Positions 35,505-47,787 of a DNA stretch of 64,000 nt are shown here, in pieces. The translations under genes and the position numbers were made by a program. Numbering within the stretch: the stretch's first letter is position 1; the number at the start of each line of letters is the position of its first letter. The notes under the pieces are model-generated. The model worked only from the letters and a program-made list of their open reading frames with translations, made no database searches and was not told where the DNA came from. Origin of the DNA: Adenanthera pavonina. Lineage: Eukaryota > Streptophyta > Magnoliopsida > Fabales > Fabaceae. Location: contig JAIVEN010000018.1 in the NCBI GenBank assembly GCA_026686845.1, positions 11,441,001-11,505,000 of the forward strand, in the 5' to 3' direction.

Positions 35505-38500
35505 TTAAAATCTTTTTCTCCTCACTCTCGAAATATCATCCAAGCCTTCATCACTCCAAACATGTCCACTGTTCCTGTAATTAGCTCCCTGCTCATCTAT
35601 ATTTCTTGTTCTTCTAGGAGGCCCATTTGCTGGCCTGCTCTTGATACGCCTGTCAAAATCCCTTTCTCTCAAGCTGCTTCTGTCTTGGAATTCAGAATCT
35701 TCTGGACAAAATCTATACTGTCTAGGTCCATCCTCTGCATCAGGATGAAAATTCTCACCAACACTACCATTATAAGGATGCCTAAAAGATCTAACAGGTC
35801 CCCGTCTCTCACCAAACCTTCTCTTCTCATCACCATTTCCTTCTTCATTTAGCTCAAGTATCCGACCAGGATGCATAGGGCCTCCAAAGTACTCATCATT
35901 ATCTGCCCTGTCTTGGGGGTCTACATCAAATCTCCTGTTTCTAAGAAAAATTCGATCAGATGGATTCCTGTTGGATATGACAGACCTGGGATGACCACGA
36001 CCCCGTCCCCGTCCAGACATATATGAAGAGACATGCCTCCTGACCACTCTCTCCCTAGTGAAAACTGGACGTTCAGGGGATCTCACCCTGTCAACCCTAT
36101 ATAATGGTGATCGTCGATGGGCCAATTCTGGATGTCCACCAAACCCATTTGGTGATCTTCTAGGAGATCTTCTTTGAGGAGATGACCAAGGACCAGGAGA
36201 GCGACTCCTAGATCTGATTGGAGATTTTGAATGAATACGATGAGGACCCCTTCTCTGAAAGAAGTTCCTAGTTCCCCGTGTAAATCGACCATCTAGTCTC
36301 TCAAATGGTTGGGGACGTCTAAACATAGGATCCAGAGCATCCTGAGGATAACCTCTCATAAACTTCTCCCCATGCCTCATACTAACAAACTCAGAACCAT
36401 CATCTCCAGCGCATCTACTTGGGCTCATAGTTCTCGGAATTCTATTCCCCATTTGCATGTTCTCTCTCCCCCCTGGAGATCGTCTCCTCAATGTAATATG
36501 ACGACCAACTGGCCCCTCATCATTCAAAAGCTTCCTGCCCAACCGATTAGGACCAACAAAAGAACCATCATGCGCAGCATTATTGTACTCTGAGTCAGTA
36601 TCACGAACAGCAGATGCAAATTTATTCCTAGGGCCACGAAACTGACTTGGACCATTATAAAATTCACCAGCAAATTCATGGTCAGACTCCCATTCACCGC
36701 CACGTGTGTCTATCCGACCATTAATCCTCCCTCTACCACGTACATAATTTAGTCTTGAGTTCCTAGGTGAAATATCTTGATATCTTTCTCTTGAAAATTT
36801 GCAAGGGCCATCAATGTAAAAATCACCTCTGCAAATCAAAATAGGATGGAAAAAGTATTAGGAAAATGATTCATCCGTCAGTATATAAGGGAGAAAGTGT
36901 TTATATAAGCATATACCTTCCTCCATGTAATTTGCCATGATGAAATGCCTCCGATAATACATCTCTTCCAGCTCGCGATGGCAGTCCCCTGCCTGGTATG
37001 GACCTGGATTTAGTAGGGGATAACGAACTAGCAGCTCGTGACAAATTTATAATTCTTCCTTGATTACCACTATTACTAACATCCTTGCTTGCATCATCAG
37101 TATTTACAGATGCTTCCATCTTCGGCAATTCTGAGTCAGTTTTTCTAACCATGTCCAAGTTCTTAACAACCTCATCAGCACACTGAGCAGCATCAACTTC
37201 ATGGTTTTCATTATTACCTTGGTCAGATAATAATACAGTCTCTGTGGCATTAACAACGTTCTGCCTTACAGAAATATCTAACAACCTCATTTGCGAGCCA
37301 ACAATTGGCTTTTCAGCTTCCAATGAGTCTTGTAGACACACAGTTTTGCCAGTGACATTATCAGACTTATCAATTGATTCAGAATCAATACAATCATTGC
37401 CACAATTTATTTCATTGTGAGTAACGTTTTTGTTGCCATTTTCTTCAATATGAGGCAATGTGGAACAATCAACACTTGAAACTTCCTTCTGAACCTGTTT
37501 GCCATCATAATTGCTAGAAACAACACGTACTACTTCTCTTACCTCACAAATGGAGTCCTCTGCTACAGAGTGCTTTGACGGTTCTCTAACCTCACCATCT
37601 TCATAATCATCTTCCTCTTCACCATACTGTTCTATATCCATGCCATCTGATTCATAATCATAACCATATGAATCATCCTCTACCATATCAGTTGATAAAG
37701 CAATCTTGTCATCATCACTTACACCACTTTCAACCTTGCCTCGTGGATCAGATGGGAGCTCATTCATTGGTTTCAACCTACATCTCTCAGCTTCATCTAC
37801 ATTTTCTTCATTAGTTACAGAATTCTCCATGCCAGGACCACTTGATTTTGCATTATCAACCATAGCTACGGAAACTGTTTCTGGAGAAGCCCGCTTGTCA
37901 CCCGAACAATCCGCTAGAGATACTTTTTCATCAACACAGCCTCCTTCTATAGAAGCGTGATTTTCTGGATGGCTTACAACACTTACACTGGTATTCAACT
38001 CTGCTGAACATGCGGCTTTCACTGGAGAAGCTGTCCCTGCAGAAATTGGCACTGATTCCAAAGTCACTGGCTTTTCTAAGGACGAACAATTATCTGATCC
38101 TTGTAAAAACTCTGTACCCATTTGATCTGATATATTCTCTGTCATTTTGGATCTTTCCTGATTATTCTCATGACCTGGTTCAGATTTAATGAATTTAGGA
38201 ATATGAAACTTCATATTGCTACCTTCTGAAGACTTGATTAACTCAACATTGGAACGCTCAACTAATTCATGTTTAACAGTGACCCCATCTAATGATTCCA
38301 CAGAACTAGGTTTAGCCTCCTTTAAATCATGCTTCCTGTTCTCATGTAATGATTCTGATTTTACCTTCATAATACTAGCCATGTTCACATCACTAGAAGA
38401 AGCTAGCACATTTGACAAGTTCAAAGTAGGAATAGCACAGTCTGAATTTTGTTTAATAGATAATCCAGAAGATTCACCAGTGTATTTCTGAAGACCTGAA

Positions 38501-39747
38501 GCTAAGTAGAGATTACGAGGGTTGACACATTTATACTGTTTCCCATACAGCCTGGGCAAAATTATGAAAGCTTTGTTTTGACTCCCCACACCAGTTTGCA
38601 TTAGAGAAGTACTTCCAGTAGGTTCCATCCCAGTTGAACACATAACATGTTTATCATTAAGTGCGCTACCAGTCATCTGCAACCCACGAGTAGATGTTTT
38701 ACCTGGAATGGCATCACTCCCCGGCTCTTCCCATGCATCCATTGTAGTATTCAGATCCCAGTTTGCCCTATTAGTTTTAGCATCATCATTATGACTCTTT
38801 GAACTACCTTCTTCCTTGCTCAGAGATAATTTCAATGAAACAGACTCTGCTTTCTCAGTTTTCTGGAAACTTTCACCGATGTCAAGGCTTGTCACAGCTG
38901 GAAATAAGTGCTGCTTAAAACCTAACGATAAATTAGTACTATCTGGAACTGTACAACTCTCTTGTTTACATTTCTCTTCAACATTTTGCTTGCTACTCTC
39001 TGCTCCTATGTTAAGTGCAAGACTTTGTTTGGCAGCCAGCAAGAGTTCAGGATTCTCCTTCATCATTTGGGGTCCCAATTTTTCTCCATAAATTTCACTA
39101 GTAATCAACTTCTCTTTGCTGTCCACAACATCCAATGTACCTGAGCGAGTTGCAAGATCTGGTTCCTCAAGTTTGGGCCAAAGGTAACTAGACTTGCTTT
39201 GGACAAAGTTAGTATTTGTGACATCAGAACTTGTTTTCCTTACTTCAAATGCAGGGTTTTCATTTCTATCAGATAAGCCAGCAGAATTGGAAGAAAGAGT
39301 TGAACCCAGTGCTGTGCTTGAATGTTCCTTACGGAATGCACCGTTTTCTTCTGGTAGTGAAGACGGTTCTTCCAAAGAAGATGAAGAAGCTTGAATCGTG
39401 GGGAACCTTCTTTTCTTAATCGGTGCATCCGCAATACCAGCATTTGATAGAGTTGATTCATGAGGAGTGTTAGAATGTTCTTTCCGTAGTGATTCAGTTT
39501 CTTCAGTAAGTGAATATTGTCCTCCAGACAAAGGTGAAAAAGGCTGAACCAAAGGGAATCTCCTTTTCTTGATAGGCACACCTGCAATTAAACCACTAAA
39601 CTGCCCAGCATACGATTTAACCTCATTCTGTCAATAGAAGATCAAGTAATCAATATCCATAAAAAACAAAATGGTATAGTTCTCTAATCGTAGTTAGCTG
39701 CAAATCAGAAACGAAATAAACACCTCTTCAGGTCCTGAAAGAGGCAT
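35505..39747 (-). CDS. Large RS-rich nuclear-type protein, paralogue 2 (1,352 aa, 3 coding exons)
   Basis: Exons on the minus strand: 39747-39724 (MPLSGPEE), 39627-36917, 36828-35505, all with canonical GT-AG junctions at the same places as in paralogue 1, and an open frame of 1,352 codons. It keeps the doubled PIKKRRFP basic patch and 51-residue repeat, LSLKLSLSKEEG, the NWDLNTTMDAWEEP motif, the acidic GYDYESDG and YEDGEVREP segment and the RS-rich tail. Differences from paralogue 1 are mostly substitutions plus short in-frame indels, for example a shorter acidic block and lost SSCV-type repeats in the middle. An unbroken frame over 4 kb argues that both copies are, or were until recently, under selection. 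Function not recognised; nuclear localisation inferred. Confidence 0.9.
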
Positions 39748-39784
39748 GATTCCAAAGCTTGCCAAAAGGTCACAACCCTTCTTT

Positions 39785-40552
39785 CTAAGGTCAATATTAT
39801 AATTCAAGAGCAAAAGCAATTCTTCAATGCCATTCTTGAAGTAGATCAATATTCTGAACTGAATTTAGCGTTGGTAGACATATATTTCTTCCAAAGCTCT
39901 TCCTAGACAATTAAACTTTATTTTCTAGCGTTAGTCACACTTCAAATTGGAAACAAAATGAAAAAAAACCGGAAGTCACGAGAACCTGCAAAACACAACA
40001 TAAAACTGCAATATCAGAAAATCGTTACACTGATAAATCAAAGTCAAACTAAACATAGTGTTATGGCCCTGAACAGCTAAGAGCACGAATAATGACAAAT
40101 CTAGCGGATCCAACACTAAAACCACACAATCAAAATACACCACCAGATCAGTGAATACTTATAGATTCAAAACCCGAAAACCTTGCATGCAGAGTAATCT
40201 GAACACAAATTCAAGAAGAATATCAAACTGATTAAGAAAAGAGTAAAGTTTTTCAACAGAAAAAGAAAAGACCAAAAAGCATTTAAAACACCAAATTCAC
40301 CAACAAAAGTGAAAAAAAAAAAGATCTGGATATCATTGGACTCCGTCAAATCTCGAAACCTCATAGAATTGTGAAACCATACTCAAATAAAAACAGTTGC
40401 AGAACGAACAACAAAAAGGGTCCCAAAAACAGCGGCTTGGAGACCAAGGAAAAACATCCAAGAAGAAAGGAAATCAGATCTACCCCTGTAAACGAAAGGA
40501 GCAGGGCGAAAAACGGAGACTCAGCTTAGTACGAGCGGCTATCGAAAACTAC
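39785..40552 (-). other. Candidate 5' UTR intron of paralogue 2
   Basis: AG|GTAGTT donor at 40553/40552 and CTTAG|AAAG acceptor at 39785/39784, matching paralogue 1 in place and length (768 against 766 bp). Confidence 0.5.
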
Positions 40553-40985
40553 CTAAAATCACAAGCTACGAAAAATCAAAGCACAAAACTAGAAAATTTC
40601 CGATCTTGATTGACGATGAAGAAGAGGAAGGTGGAGACGACGACGAAGACAAATGAATTACCCGGAAAGGAAGAAAAGGCTGAAAGGAGATTCTAGGTCA
40701 AGTGATGCAACTTCGTGGTGGTTGATGAGAACATGGACGGTGGACCCATAGATATAAACAAGTGGTAGACAACTGACACATACTGAAAAATAAAGAAAGT
40801 GGTGGTCACAAAAAAAAAAAAAAGAGAAAAAAATGTGGTGATAGGGGAGGATACGTTGCTCTTTCAATTTTCTCTAATAAAAATGCGATTTTAATTCTTG
40901 ACTTGATGGTTGTGCCGGCCAAAGCTAACTTCTTTATTCTTCTCCACCGGCACCTACGCATGTTAATTAATATATTGACCCGTAT
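40553..40985 (-). promoter_or_regulatory. Promoter and leader of paralogue 2
   Basis: Aligns with 8347-8820. The GAAGAAGAGG leader and the stretch before the first exon are kept. The AAATTAGGGTTT box of copy 1 is missing because of a deletion around 40830-40870, so regulation of the two copies may differ. Confidence 0.4.
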
Positions 40986-41233
40986 TTACTTTAAAAAAAT
41001 TATTATAATTCTAAATATAAATCATAATATAAAATGATTGAAGCATTTAATTTAATTTTTTCACAAATATTTTAATTAATTATTTCCTCTATTTTAATAT
41101 AATTTTTATTTTGGATGTTTTTTATATTTTAAAATAATAATTATTTTATAATTTTACCTTTAATAATATGAAAGAAAATAGAAGCATTAAAGAATATTTT
41201 TTCTTATCTCCAATATAAGAAAAAAAAATACTT

Positions 41234-41485
41234 TATATTTCATCCATCTTATATTATAAGATGATATTTGAATTTTATACATATTAAAAAATAAAAATAA
41301 CATCATTAAATTCTTAAAAAATTTTCAAACATTCATATTTTACCTTTGTTAAATATTAATTTTTTTTATAATTCTATCATAATTTATAATATTATATATT
41401 ATATTAATGAGAGATAAAAATGACAAATAAAAAAATGTTATCTTATGAGACAAAAAAAAATTCATTTGCTACCTTATAATATAAT
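41234..41485 (-). repeat. AT-rich MITE-like repeat, family A (copy 2)
   Basis: The reverse complement carries ATTATATTATAAGGTAG, TTTTTTTTTGTCTCATAAGA and TTATCTCTCATTAATAT, aligning to the copies at 745, 53029 and 59088. Terminal ATATTATAAG motifs face inward at both ends. Confidence 0.55.
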
Positions 41486-41787
41486 AAAGAGAAAATACAT
41501 ACCAATAAAGTTAGTTAAACTTATTTAATTTGTAATCAAACATATTTTTCTCTAAAATTATCCTTAATTAATAATATTTTCATGTATCCTAGATTAATTA
41601 ATACTCATGTAAAACCATAATGATTTAAAGATGTTTTTGGAATACTACATTTATTACTACATAAATCTACATTTTTTCTTTTATATTACAAACGTCTCAT
41701 AACATAAGTTGTTTTACCAACAATTTCTTGTCCCGTAATATGAAATATTCTTGTCAGTCCTATATATAGGATCTTTTACCTTGATCC

Positions 41788-42010
41788 TAAATATAAGATT
41801 CTTTACAATATACGAGGTGATATTTATTATACATTTTCAAAAAATGCTCCTATTTAATATATCAAAGGGAAAGAGAGAGAGATTAAATAAGGATAGTTTT
41901 AAAAAAAATATTGAGATTTTTGAAAAAAATTGGGATAATTAATTAGTTTTAACTCTCCTTCTTAATTCACGTGATTCGATTAAAATGATTTTATATTAAG
42001 AATCAGAAAA
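41788..42010. repeat. Stowaway-like MITE related to 11158-11592 (uninterrupted)
   Basis: Shares ACAATATACGA, TTATTATACATTTT, AATGC(C/T)C(C/T)TATTTAATAT, GAGAGAGATTAAATAAGG, CACGTGATTCG/CGCGTGATTCG and TTATATTAAG with the nested copy. It lacks the 171-bp insertion. Confidence 0.6.
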
Positions 42011-42552
42011 AATATTTTATAAGATTTAGTGGATCATTTATAAATTTTTTTCAAAAATACCCTTTCATAAAGTTATTCTACGAATACCCCCCTCTCTCTC
42101 TCTCTCTTAATATTTTAATTAATGTAAATAAGGGTCATTTTTTTAAATCACAATGATTTTTTTTAAAAAACTAACTCCCAGCTAACTTTAATTACCTCTA
42201 TTGATTTTTATAAAATATCTTTAATATGGGACAGAGAAAATATGTTGGACCAAGCATCTCCTTTAAAATTTTTATATTTAATGTCAAAGGTAATATTATA
42301 TAATTAATAAGGATATTATAATAAAATATAATCAAATTTTATTAGTTTTTATATTATTTATTAGTTTTCTTATTTTAAGTGAATAATTTCAAAGTAGCAA
42401 TAATTTTGATATAGAAAGAATACACTTATGAGGTTATAGGGAAATTAATTTAATTGGGAATAATTTTATAAATTAGTTAAAAAATTTATAAATTTAATTA
42501 TTTTTAACTATTTTAGGTATACAACAAAATTTGAAAGACGTGGAATTTGAAA

Positions 42553-42985
42553 TGACTAGTCATAAAACAAGGGTTTGTTTAGTTTTTTATTTTTAAGGTT
42601 TGTTTAAATTTATTTAGTTCAACTAAAGGAATTGAAATAGAGGAGATTTGAGGAATTTTAATAAAAGAGATTAGAGAAAAAAGAATTACATTGATTTTAA
42701 AATTTTCTTATTTAGTAAGGTTAGAGAGAAGGAAATTAGAGAAATTTTAATAAAATTTTATTTAGTTCAATAAGGGATGGAAGGAAATTGAGTAATAAAT
42801 ATTTTTTATTTTTAAAAAAATTTTAATTTAAAAAAAATTATAAAGTAATAAAAGAGGTGATTGGAGCTAGTTAAATTTCATTTAATCCCCTTTAATTTCT
42901 TAACTAAACAAATAGAAAAGATTTAATCCCTTTAATCAATTCCTCTCCTCCTAAAAAACCAAAAATCAGACAAAGCCTGAAGAAA
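42553..42985. repeat. hAT-like MITE candidate
   Basis: Left end AAGGGTTTGTTTAGTTTTTT and minus-strand right end CAGGCTTTGTCTGATTTTTGG form imperfect inverted termini around purine-rich sequence without coding. Class guessed from end sequence only. Confidence 0.4.
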
Positions 42986-43108
42986 CTTACATAAAGTTTG
43001 ACTTTTTAAGATATTTGGTATCACTTAAAAAAATAGATAAAAATAATTTATATTAGGCACTATTATTTTCTCTGTAACTTTGATGTGACAAGGACCACTA
43101 CAATTAAT

Positions 43109-43152
43109 GTATCATTAGTACATTTTTTTTTGCCACGTATCATTAGTACATT
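43109..43152 (-). mobile_element. Micro-insertion GTGGC(A)7 (minus) between perfect 16-bp repeats
   Basis: GTATCATTAGTACATT is exactly repeated at 43109-43124 and 43137-43152 with only 'tttttttgccac' between. On the minus strand the 12-nt insert is GTGGC plus poly(A). Confidence 0.6.
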
Positions 43153-43515
43153 AAATAATTATTAATGTAGACTTTCTATTTTTACAATAATTCTGGTACC
43201 ACTATTAGTATAGACAGATATTTTTTAAAATATAAAAAATAAATAATAGATCATTCTAATTCAATTTATTCCATACACAAGTATCAGGAATCAACTTCCA
43301 ATCACTTGCTAAATATATTTTTAAATGTTTATACAAATAGATGGCTCTGTGACTAATTGGTTCGAGGAAACAACCTTGTGAAATCTCCCGCTATTTGAAT
43401 CATCAAGTAACCCACGGATCAATCCAATGGCTGAAATAGTTGTGTTACTTCCAAACATACAGTATTTCAACGCACAAAATAATTGCATCATTCAAGGCTG
43501 AAGGAGAATCATTTT

Positions 43516-43570
43516 CGAACCTCACTCTGTTTTTTTTTTTTTTTTTGCCAAGGCGAACGTCATTCTGTTT
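43516..43570 (-). mobile_element. Micro-insertion CCTTGGC(A)n (minus) between 17-bp repeats
   Basis: CGAACCTCACTCTGTTT (43516-43532) and CGAACGTCATTCTGTTT (43554-43570) differ at two positions and flank a T run plus GCCAAGG. Same tail orientation and TTGGC signature as the other sites. Confidence 0.5.
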
Positions 43571-43687
43571 GGATAGTTTGTTTGTTCAATGTCACTTCTG
43601 GTGACTTTTTCATGTCATAGATATATTTATCTTATTTTATTTCGCTTAAAAAAATTTCAGATTACATTCTAATAGTCTAATTGATCA

Positions 43688-44150
43688 AGTCCCCTTTTCT
43701 AGAGACGCAATAGAAGGAAGTAGAGATGAAATAGAAGGAAGAGACAATCAGAGCACAAGGGGAGGAAGAAGGAGACGATGGCAAAGACTAATGAATCACC
43801 CACAAAGAAAGAAAAGGTTAAAGGAGAGTTTTGGTCTGGCTATGCAGCATGCCTCAAAAGTCAAAAGTATTACACAAGTGGGTGACAGAGGAGGAGCAAG
43901 AAAAAGGAGTAAATCTGGAAAGAGAAAACTAAGGCTTAATTTTTTCAATATTTATATATATATATAATTATCTAATTATTCAAGAATTATCAAATTTAAA
44001 TGTGATAACATTCTTAACATAACAACTGTTAAATCTTTTACCACTCAACCTAATAACTATTGGTAGGGTTTAATTTTTTAAAGGATGTAATTTTTTCAAA
44101 ATTTTTCTTAATGAAAATGTGGTTTTAATTTTTGACTTCGACTATTTGGT
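43688..44150 (-). pseudogene. Relic third copy: promoter and leader only of the RS-rich gene
   Basis: Aligns to 8400-8690 and 40615-40900: GAATCACCCACAAAGAAAGA, AAAAGGTTAAAGGAGAGTTT, AAGTGGGTGACAGAGGAG, GGAAAGAGAAAACTAAGG and the distal GTGGTTTTAATTTTTGACTT. The minus-strand gene body should lie below 43688, but that side holds MITEs and AT-rich DNA and no exon can be found. It is either a partial duplicate or a copy deleted down to its 5' end. Confidence 0.65.
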
Positions 44151-45269
44151 TTACCTTTTACTAAACTAAATGGTAGTTTCTAATTTTTTTTATTTAAATA
44201 TTTTTTATTTAAATAAGTTTATAATAAATTTTTTTATTTTTATCTAAATTTTATTTTTATAAATTATAATTATTCTAATAAATCTTATATAAAAAAATAA
44301 TTCAAATGGACACTTGCTAAAACCTTCTTCCGTCTTGTTTGGTATAAAGGATATAGTCTAATAGATAGGAGAATTCAGTCCAAAATAAAAAAAAATAATA
44401 GAAAGGAGAATTGAAAGTAAAAGTCCAAAATATCATTCCGAGGAAGGGCAACGTCCATCAAAATGATGCAATTTGCTCTCCCACACTCCTCCTGTGGAAT
44501 TTGCACAATTTCTTGAGAAGTCATTTTTCTTGACCAAAATATTCTTCAATCCAATTTTCAATCCTTCCTACCCTCAACTTCGACAGTATCGAGCTTATGC
44601 ACTCTGGCCACCGCTAGCAGTAGAAGACGCACCGTTTCAAAGCCCACGGGATATATATATGTACGTACGTGTGTGTGTGTGTATATATATATATATATGT
44701 TATTTTGATAGCAAAATTATGCGTATATATATTATTTTTATGTATTATTTTTAATATGTATTATCAATAATTTTTTAAAATAATTTTATAACAAATCATG
44801 TATAATAATATAAAAAAAAACTTCAAGTGAAATGATTTAGATGAATTGATATGGGTAATGATAATGAGATTCATAGGTAGGAAACTAAAAGCTTATTTGG
44901 ATATGATGGATAAGTACTTATAAGGACCTATAATGACTTATTATTAAAATTTTTTAAACATACCACATATTTTAATAATCACTTATATCTTAAATAATTA
45001 ATTATGAGAGTAATTAATTTTTTTATCATAATCACTTATACTCCCACTCGATTTCTTTATAATCACTTATTTTATTTTTTTTCTCATTATTTATTAAATA
45101 ATCACTGAAATTTCTAAAATCTAAATATATTTATTTTCTAAAAAAAAATCTAATTAAAAATATCTAAATATAAATTATTTTTAATATAATCATATATCCT
45201 TATAATGAATATGAAAAGTTACTTTTCCTTGTAGTGTATTATGAAAAAATTAAACCCAACATGCAGTAA
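44151..45269. other. AT-rich spacer with a GT/TA microsatellite, no gene
   Basis: A (GT)n(TA)n tract lies at 44665-44698. 44890-45240 has TTATTTGGATA-type and TAATAAG sequence like a MITE but without ends I can define. Confidence 0.45.
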
Positions 45270-45995
45270 ATAGACAGTGGATAGTGATGGCCCGCACTTT
45301 TAAGCCCGTGAGAAGGGAGACTTCAAGATGCTTTTTTTATTTTATAGAGAGGTCCCACATCCACTAGGGACTGTAGTTCTTAAAAAAATTATTGGGGCCT
45401 TCAGCTAGCTTTTGGGCTGTGAAACCCATGTTTAATTAGTGAAAACAAAAAATAGAACCAAAAAAAAATCATTAACGTGGAAGAAAAGTATTATGAAACG
45501 GATACTCAATAAAACAAGCAGAGCCGGGGATGAGCTTTATAGTACTTGGACCGGGGAATGGATCCGGTTCAATTCCTCGAAGAAATTCACAGCCTGCACT
45601 TCTTTTTTTATTAATATTTTCCCAGCTTTATACCACGTGTTCACTTCTCAGTTCTCATGTGATTTCTTCTTTTTTTTTTTCTTGTCAATATTTTTTATAC
45701 AGTGACCAAATGAAGTACACAACGCTTTTTCTACTAGGAAGAATATTTTTTTTTTCTTCTTACCCTTAAAAATTATCAGTATTATAAACAATCATTAACC
45801 ATAAAGTTAAAAAAATATTGGCAAAAAGTGAAAAAATAATATTTTACACAACACCAATATGGTATTCAATGCTATTATATAAAGTTCAAGTATTATTGAG
45901 TTTAATTGAGTCTTTTCAACTTGATCTAGCATATTGGTATAAAAATAAAAAAAATTATTAATAATTATATCAATATACAAAATTTAGAAATATTT

Positions 45996-46853
45996 GCAGT
46001 GGCACATTGTAATTGGGGTCCCCCAATTTTTTTTTCAAAAATTTTCTCTAACTGCTGTATGGAAATGTTAAAGTATATTGTATAAAAGAAGGGAAATGTT
46101 AAAGTATTATTAATAATAATCCCCCTTAACCTCAAAGCTCATGAACTTGTGTGTTATAAATAGGCTGTATAATTTGACTTCGTGTTCGGTTGGCTCGGTC
46201 TAGCTCAACCACATTGGGCCAACCAGGCCGGGCCGGAATTAGAGCCAGACACCCTAACCCCGACTCGACCCGGCCTGACCTATATATATATAATTTTTTT
46301 TAATTATTTTATATATCTTAATTAATTTTATAGAATTTTTGTTTTTTACATATCTAATATAATGCATTTACTATGTAAATATTATGAAAACTTTTTAAGA
46401 TTTGAATGTTTCAAATTTTTTTAAATTTTGAATTAATTTTTTAACTTAATATTTATGTAAAAATAATGTATAATGATTAAATATTCATAAATTTTGAAAA
46501 ATTTTATTTTTTTTGTAAGATTATTTTTTAAGAAAATATATTTTTAAGTATAAATAAGTATATTTTTATTATTAAATATTTTTTTATTTTTTAATTTTTT
46601 AATTTTTTTAAAATATATATATATATATATAGTATCGGGTCAGCCCGATACTTGACCCAGTACTAGCCCGAAGCACATCAAATCTAATATCAAGTAGAGA
46701 TCAAACCCATTCCATAATTACCCCTACTTTGTGGTAGAAACCACTTGGCCAACCGACCAGATACATAATTTTAGCACCTTATAGTACATATAACAGTTTA
46801 CAAAGAAATTGGCCCCTCCCATTTATTGCACTTGCGCCTGCCCCGGAATATTT
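45996..46853. mobile_element. hAT-like insertion (~850 bp) within the duplicated segment
   Basis: Copy 2 reads straight through (AAATATTT then AGTTTTCTAG at 55220). Copy 1 has 851 bp here, with AATATTT at 45989-45995 repeated at 46847-46853. Ends GCAGTGGCAC and, on the minus strand, GCAGGCGCAAG resemble degenerate hAT termini (CAGTGGC), and a 7-8-bp duplication fits hAT. No transposase. Confidence 0.55.
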
Positions 46854-47735
46854 TGTTTTCTGGTCTTGAAAAATGTTTTTATTTTGCTTAAAAAGGGAAC
46901 TTGATTTTTCTTTTATAACAAAATTTGAGGACTTAATTGAAAAATGAATTTCACGTTGAGATGCTTATTATTTATATGGACTATTATTAAAACTAGATAA
47001 TCCAACTTTAATTTTATTTTTTGTATATTTTTTATTTTTTATTTTAATATATGTATAATCCAAAATAATCATAATCTTCTAATTGTCATGTTTTTTAAAA
47101 TGCATAATCTAAATTATGTATTAATATTATTAGTAATAATATTTTTATACCAATAAGGTTGGGTCAAATGGAAGGGATTCAATTCCTTTGAATAATGTCA
47201 AGAGTTTGAATCTTGTGGAAGGAAAAAACACGTAATAAGAGCTTCCGTAATTGAGTTCAATAATACTCAAATTTAATTTGGTAGCACCAGAGGGTTGTTT
47301 AAAAATTATTTTTTTAATTTCTTGCTGATATGTTTTTTTTATTTTATGGTTAATGATTGTTTGTAATGCTGATAATTTTTACAGGCAGGAGTAAAATAAA
47401 TATATACTTTTACTGGTGAAAAAAGTGTTGTGCTCAGTTGGTTACTGTATCAAAAAATTGAAAAAAAAAGGGAAGAAACAAGTCAACACACATAGCATAA
47501 AGCTAAGAAAATATTAATAAAAAAAGAAGTGCAAGCGTTGTGCACCGGATCCATTCCCACTTGGACCAATATATTGAACAAAATTTTAAGGCGAAAAAAA
47601 TGTACACTGACTGCACCCTTATCATCAGTCGTAGTAGAAACTAGATTGCGCGGGAATACTTTTTTTGAAGATAGGCAATGGTTTCTAATAGCGCACTATA
47701 TCCCAATCTATAATTTGAACTGAAAATCGATGTAC

Positions 47736-47787
47736 AGAACTTGTTTAGCTTGATGGCCAAAAAAAAAAAAGAACTTGTTTAGCTTGA
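47736..47787 (+). mobile_element. Micro-insertion TGGCC(A)11 between perfect 18-bp repeats
   Basis: AGAACTTGTTTAGCTTGA is repeated exactly at 47736-47753 and 47770-47787. The 16-nt insert is TGGCC plus an A run touching the right repeat. The same insertion is present at 56069-56122 in the other segment copy, so it predates that duplication. Confidence 0.65.

Larger units (their letters stand above)
34165..40985 (-). repeat. Segmental duplication unit, copy 2
   Basis: Counterpart of 2330-8820 in the same orientation. Relative to copy 1 it has an extra ~170 bp in the 3' flank, between AATGAGTAAAGTGGCC (34175) and AAACTAAAACACTGA (34363), containing CT and TA repeats. Homology ends near 40985 within AT-rich DNA. 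Confidence 0.85.

Noticed and set aside
44473..44754. 93-aa plus-strand frame
   Set aside because: Its second half is translated from a GT/TA microsatellite; no support as a gene.
45439..45705. 88-aa frame in duplicated segment, similar to 54660-54866
   Set aside because: Similarity follows the DNA duplication only; the frame ends in homopolymer-coded residues and has no domain or splice context.
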